Shown: piece after piece, positions 61,612 through 64,000 of the stretch
Numbering within the stretch: the first letter of the stretch is position 1
How the letters are laid out: every line of letters starts with the position of its first letter
Assembly (NCBI RefSeq): GCF_030269365.1
Contig: NZ_BSTF01000022.1
Coordinates: 62,001-126,000 of the forward strand
DNA length: 64,000 nt
Reading direction: 5' to 3'
DNA from: Lentzea sp. NBRC 102530
GTDB taxonomy: Bacteria > Actinomycetota > Actinomycetes > Mycobacteriales > Pseudonocardiaceae
Notes under the pieces: model-generated
Seen by the model: only the letters and a program-made list of their open reading frames with translations
Database searches by the model: none
What the model was told of the DNA's origin: nothing
Position numbers and translations under genes: made by a program

Positions 61612-62640
61612 TCAGGCCCCGAAGAAGACCTCGGCCTCTTCGTAGCGCTCGGCCGGAACCGTCTTGAGCTCGGCCGTTGCCTCCGACAGCTTCACGCGGA
61701 CGATGTCGGTGCCGCGCAGCGCGACCATGGTGCCGAAGTCACCGGCGGCGACGGCGTCGACGGCGTGCAGGCCGAAGCGGGTCGCGAGGACGCGGTCGTA
61801 GGCGGTCGGCGTGCCACCGCGCTGGATGTGGCCGAGGACGGCCGCGCGGGACTCCTTGCCGGTGCGGTCCGCGATCTCCTCCGCGAGCCACTGGCCGACG
61901 CCACCGAGGCGGACGTGACCGAAGGCGTCGCGCTCACCGGAGTGCAGCACCTCGGCGCCGCCCTCGGGGATCGCGCCCTCGGCGACGACGATGATCGGGG
62001 CGAACTCGCTCTCGAAGCGGCGCTCGACCCACTCGACGACCTTCTCGACGCTGAACGGGCGCTCCGGGACGAGGATGACGTTCGCGCCACCCGCGAGACC
62101 CGAGTGCAGCGCGATCCAGCCCGCGTGCCGGCCCATGACCTCGACGACGAGCGCACGGTGGTGCGACTCGGCCGTGGTGCGCAGGCGGTCGATCGCCTCG
62201 GTCGCGATGTGGACGGCCGTGTCGAAGCCGAACGTGTAGTCCGTGGCGCCGAGGTCGTTGTCGATCGTCTTCGGCACGCCGACGACGCCGATGCCGTCGT
62301 CCGTCAGGCGCTTCGCGACACCCAGGGTGTCCTCGCCGCCGATCGCGATGATGGCGTCGATGTTGTTCGCCGCGATGGTCTCGCGGATGCGGTCGACACC
62401 GCCCTCGACCTTGTACGGGTTGGTGCGCGACGAGCCCAGGATGGTGCCACCGCGGGTGAGGATCTCCTCGACGTCCGCGAGGCCGATCTCCTTGGTGAGG
62501 TTCTCGATCGGGCCCTGCCACCCGTTGCGGAACCCGACGATCTCCCAGCCGTGTGCCTTGATGCCCTTGCGGACCACGGCCCGGATCACGGCGTTCAGAC
62601 CGGGGCAGTCACCACCGCCAGTGAGCACACCGATGCGCAT
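61612..62640 (-). CDS. pfkA: Phosphofructokinase with PPi-type active site
   Basis: 342 residues; phosphorylates fructose 6-phosphate. The pyrophosphate/ATP-selecting residues are Asp104 (GGEDT, 101-105) and Lys124 (GVPKTIDND), the signature of PPi-dependent group III enzymes such as that of Amycolatopsis methanolica; ATP enzymes have Gly at both positions. So a reversible PPi-PFK is predicted. ATG 62640 follows GGGGA; ATG 62652 is an alternative. The 15-bp motif and a hairpin follow the stop. Confidence 0.93.
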   Translation of the reverse strand: MRIGVLTGGGDCPGLNAVIRAVVRKGIKAHGWEIVGFRNGWQGPIENLTKEIGLADVEEILTRGGTILGSSRTNPYKVEGGVDRIRETIAANNIDAIIAIGGEDTLGVAKRLTDDGIGVVGVPKTIDNDLGATDYTFGFDTAVHIATEAIDRLRTTAESHHRALVVEVMGRHAGWIALHSGLAGGANVILVPERPFSVEKVVEWVERRFESEFAPIIVVAEGAIPEGGAEVLHSGERDAFGHVRLGGVGQWLAEEIADRTGKESRAAVLGHIQRGGTPTAYDRVLATRFGLHAVDAVAAGDFGTMVALRGTDIVRVKLSEATAELKTVPAERYEEAEVFFGA

Positions 62641-62716
62641 CTGCTTCCCCATCTCTCGTGTTCTGTGTCACGCAGACTTTCACGAGCTGTATCGGTGCAG
62701 CAACGCGGGGTCTCAC

Positions 62717-63229
62717 CTACCGGACAGGAAAGCCGATTTTGCGCCGCTGTTCCTCGATCACCTTCCAGCGCGCGAGGTTGTGCCGGGCGTCGGCGAGGGC
62801 GTCGTGGGCGTCCGCCGGAGGGGCGGGAAGCTTGGGGCGGCCGACGTCGTCCCAGCGTTGCCGCAGGTCACGCGTGAACCGGGGCAACGCGCGCGGCAAC
62901 GCCGGCATGGCGCCCCACAGCTGCGCCAGCGCCACGTGGTCGTACGCGGCGAACCACGCCCACAGCTCGACCTCGTCGCGCGCCGCGGTGCGGGCGCCGA
63001 GGAAGTCGAGCAGGTCCTCGCGGATCCGCTCACGGCTGCGCCACGCCTTGTCCGCGGGCGAGGGCAGCTGGTTGAGGACGTTCTGCCGCACCCACGGCCC
63101 CGCGCGATCGGGGTCGAACTCGGTGGACACGGCGTAGAACTCGCGGCCTTCCTCGTCGACCACACCGATCGACACGAGGTCGATCGTCAGCCCGTCCTCG
63201 ATGAACTCACAGTCGTAGAAAAACCGCAC
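62717..63229 (-). CDS. Rv2179c-like 3'-5' exoribonuclease
   Basis: 170 residues of the DEDD nuclease superfamily: Asp6 and Glu8 (YDCEFIEDG), a middle Asp in AAYDHVAL, and the C-terminal HDALADARHNLARW. Rv2179c of M. tuberculosis is a metal-dependent 3'-5' exoribonuclease, and its gene neighbours are the same. GTG 63229. Follows plsC in the minus direction. Confidence 0.85.
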   Translation of the reverse strand: MRFFYDCEFIEDGLTIDLVSIGVVDEEGREFYAVSTEFDPDRAGPWVRQNVLNQLPSPADKAWRSRERIREDLLDFLGARTAARDEVELWAWFAAYDHVALAQLWGAMPALPRALPRFTRDLRQRWDDVGRPKLPAPPADAHDALADARHNLARWKVIEEQRRKIGFPVR

Positions 63230-63250
63230 CGCGACACCCTAGGGGTGCGG

Positions 63251-64000
63251 TCAGCTCGCCTTCTTCTCGGGCACCCGGTCGCTCTTCCCGCCCTGTTCGG
63301 GCACGTCGGCCTGCTGCTCCTTGGCCTTGGCCGCGTAGACGTCGACGTACTCCTGGCCGGAGAGCTCCATCAACGAGTACATGATCTCGTCGGTGATGGA
63401 CCGCAGCACGAACCTGTCGCCGGACAGGCCCTCGTAGCGGGAGAAGTCGAGCGGCTTGCCGATCTTGATGCGGATCGGGTGCGGCTTCCACATGCGCGAG
63501 CCGATGGGGTTGGCCTTGTCCGTGCCGAACATCGCGACCGGGATGACCGGCGCGCCGGACTCCAGCGCGATCCACGCGACGCCGACCTTGCCCTTGTAGA
63601 GCCGGGCGTCGGGCGAGCGCGTGCCCTCGGGGTAGATGCCGAGCAGCTTGCCCTCGCGCACGATCCGGACACCGGTGTCGAGCGCCCCCTGCGCGGCGGA
63701 CGCGCTGGACCGGTCGATCGGCACCTGTCCGACGCCGGAGAAGAACCACTTCTGCAGCTTGCCCTTGATCCCCGTGCCGGTGAAGTACTCGATCTTCGCC
63801 GGGAAGGTGACCCGGCGCGACAGCATCAGCGGCAGGAAGAACGAGTCGGAGACGGCGAGGTGGTTGCTCGCCAGGATGGCGCCGCCGTCCTTCGGGATGT
63901 TCTCGGCGCCCTCGATGATCTTCGGCTGGAAGAACAGCCGCAAGATCGGTCCCAGGAGGACGTGCTTCATCAACCAGTACAGCACCTTGGGAAGCGCCTC
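63251..64000 (-). CDS. plsC: 1-acylglycerol-3-phosphate acyltransferase (PlsC-like; start near or beyond the window edge)
   Basis: About 245 residues in the window. Acylates lysophosphatidate to phosphatidate at the membrane. The catalytic NHxxxxD motif is NHLAVSD, and the substrate motif is EGTRS. A hydrophobic N-terminal segment is present. GTG 63985 or ATG 63967 could start it, but the frame stays open to the edge. Corresponds to Rv2182c in the conserved order. The C terminus is acidic and basic, low in complexity. Confidence 0.87.
   Translation of the reverse strand, partial: EALPKVLYWLMKHVLLGPILRLFFQPKIIEGAENIPKDGGAILASNHLAVSDSFFLPLMLSRRVTFPAKIEYFTGTGIKGKLQKWFFSGVGQVPIDRSSASAAQGALDTGVRIVREGKLLGIYPEGTRSPDARLYKGKVGVAWIALESGAPVIPVAMFGTDKANPIGSRMWKPHPIRIKIGKPLDFSRYEGLSGDRFVLRSITDEIMYSLMELSGQEYVDVYAAKAKEQQADVPEQGGKSDRVPEKKAS

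Overview
The window is GC-rich actinobacterial chromosome. Gene content and order point to the order Pseudonocardiales (the Amycolatopsis / Lentzea / Saccharothrix / Actinosynnema group); the genus is only a guess. The reasons are GTG and TTG starts, ATGA/GTGA stop-start overlaps, recA-recX beside a DUF3046 gene, LexA boxes of the form CGAAC-N4-GTTCG, and a block whose order matches Mycobacterium tuberculosis Rv2171-Rv2182c. No rRNA, tRNA, IS element or CRISPR array was recognised.

Layout. 1-3.2 kb: succinate dehydrogenase of the three-subunit mycobacterial Sdh1 type (sdhB cut by the window edge, sdhA, sdhC). 3.3-6.7 kb: Entner-Doudoroff edd and eda, separated by a strange Val/Asn repeat ORF. 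6.9-12.6 kb: a dikinase-like protein with GWD-type domain order, a coupled MFS transporter, and a large LuxR (LAL) regulator. 12.8-15.3 kb: an ECF sigma/anti-sigma pair divergent from a secreted, membrane-anchored DUF4142 protein. 15.3-17.2 kb: a two-gene RNA end-healing and sealing module (RNA ligase plus HD-Pnk). 17.2-20.5 kb: secreted proteins and a MarR/OhrR regulator. 20.5-25.6 kb: recX, recA, DUF3046, an MFS protein and a membrane Hsp70. 25.7-30.3 kb: the giant helicase Lhr. 30.4-33.2 kb: ACC deaminase with its GntR regulator, GNAT and YbaK. 33.2-38.8 kb: a LexA-box-controlled HEPN gene, PhoD, a VOC protein and a DUF885 protein. 38.9-48.2 kb: lppM, metF, ids, mptA, crtB, an Rv2175c homologue, pknL and aroG. 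48.3-61.4 kb: a catabolic region absent from the mycobacterial order, with two IclR regulators, meta-cleavage enzymes and oxygenases. 61.6-64 kb: the block resumes with a PPi-type phosphofructokinase, an Rv2179c-like RNase and a PlsC acyltransferase.

How the parts work together. Central carbon metabolism is represented by edd/eda, a phosphofructokinase carrying the Asp104/Lys124 signature of PPi enzymes, and Sdh1. The catabolic region encodes an MhpA-, B-, C-, D-, E- and F-like set for an aromatic acid, in operons apparently tied together by one 21-bp operator, GAGTYCC-N7-GGRACTC, that occurs four times. The aldolase (mhpE-like) gene carries a one-base insertion and reads as broken.

The most unexpected non-coding signal is a 15-bp motif, GATAYATCGGATATC, present in five near-identical copies, every one within about 40 bp downstream of a stop codon and usually inside a hairpin. 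It looks like a lineage-specific terminator or palindromic repeat.
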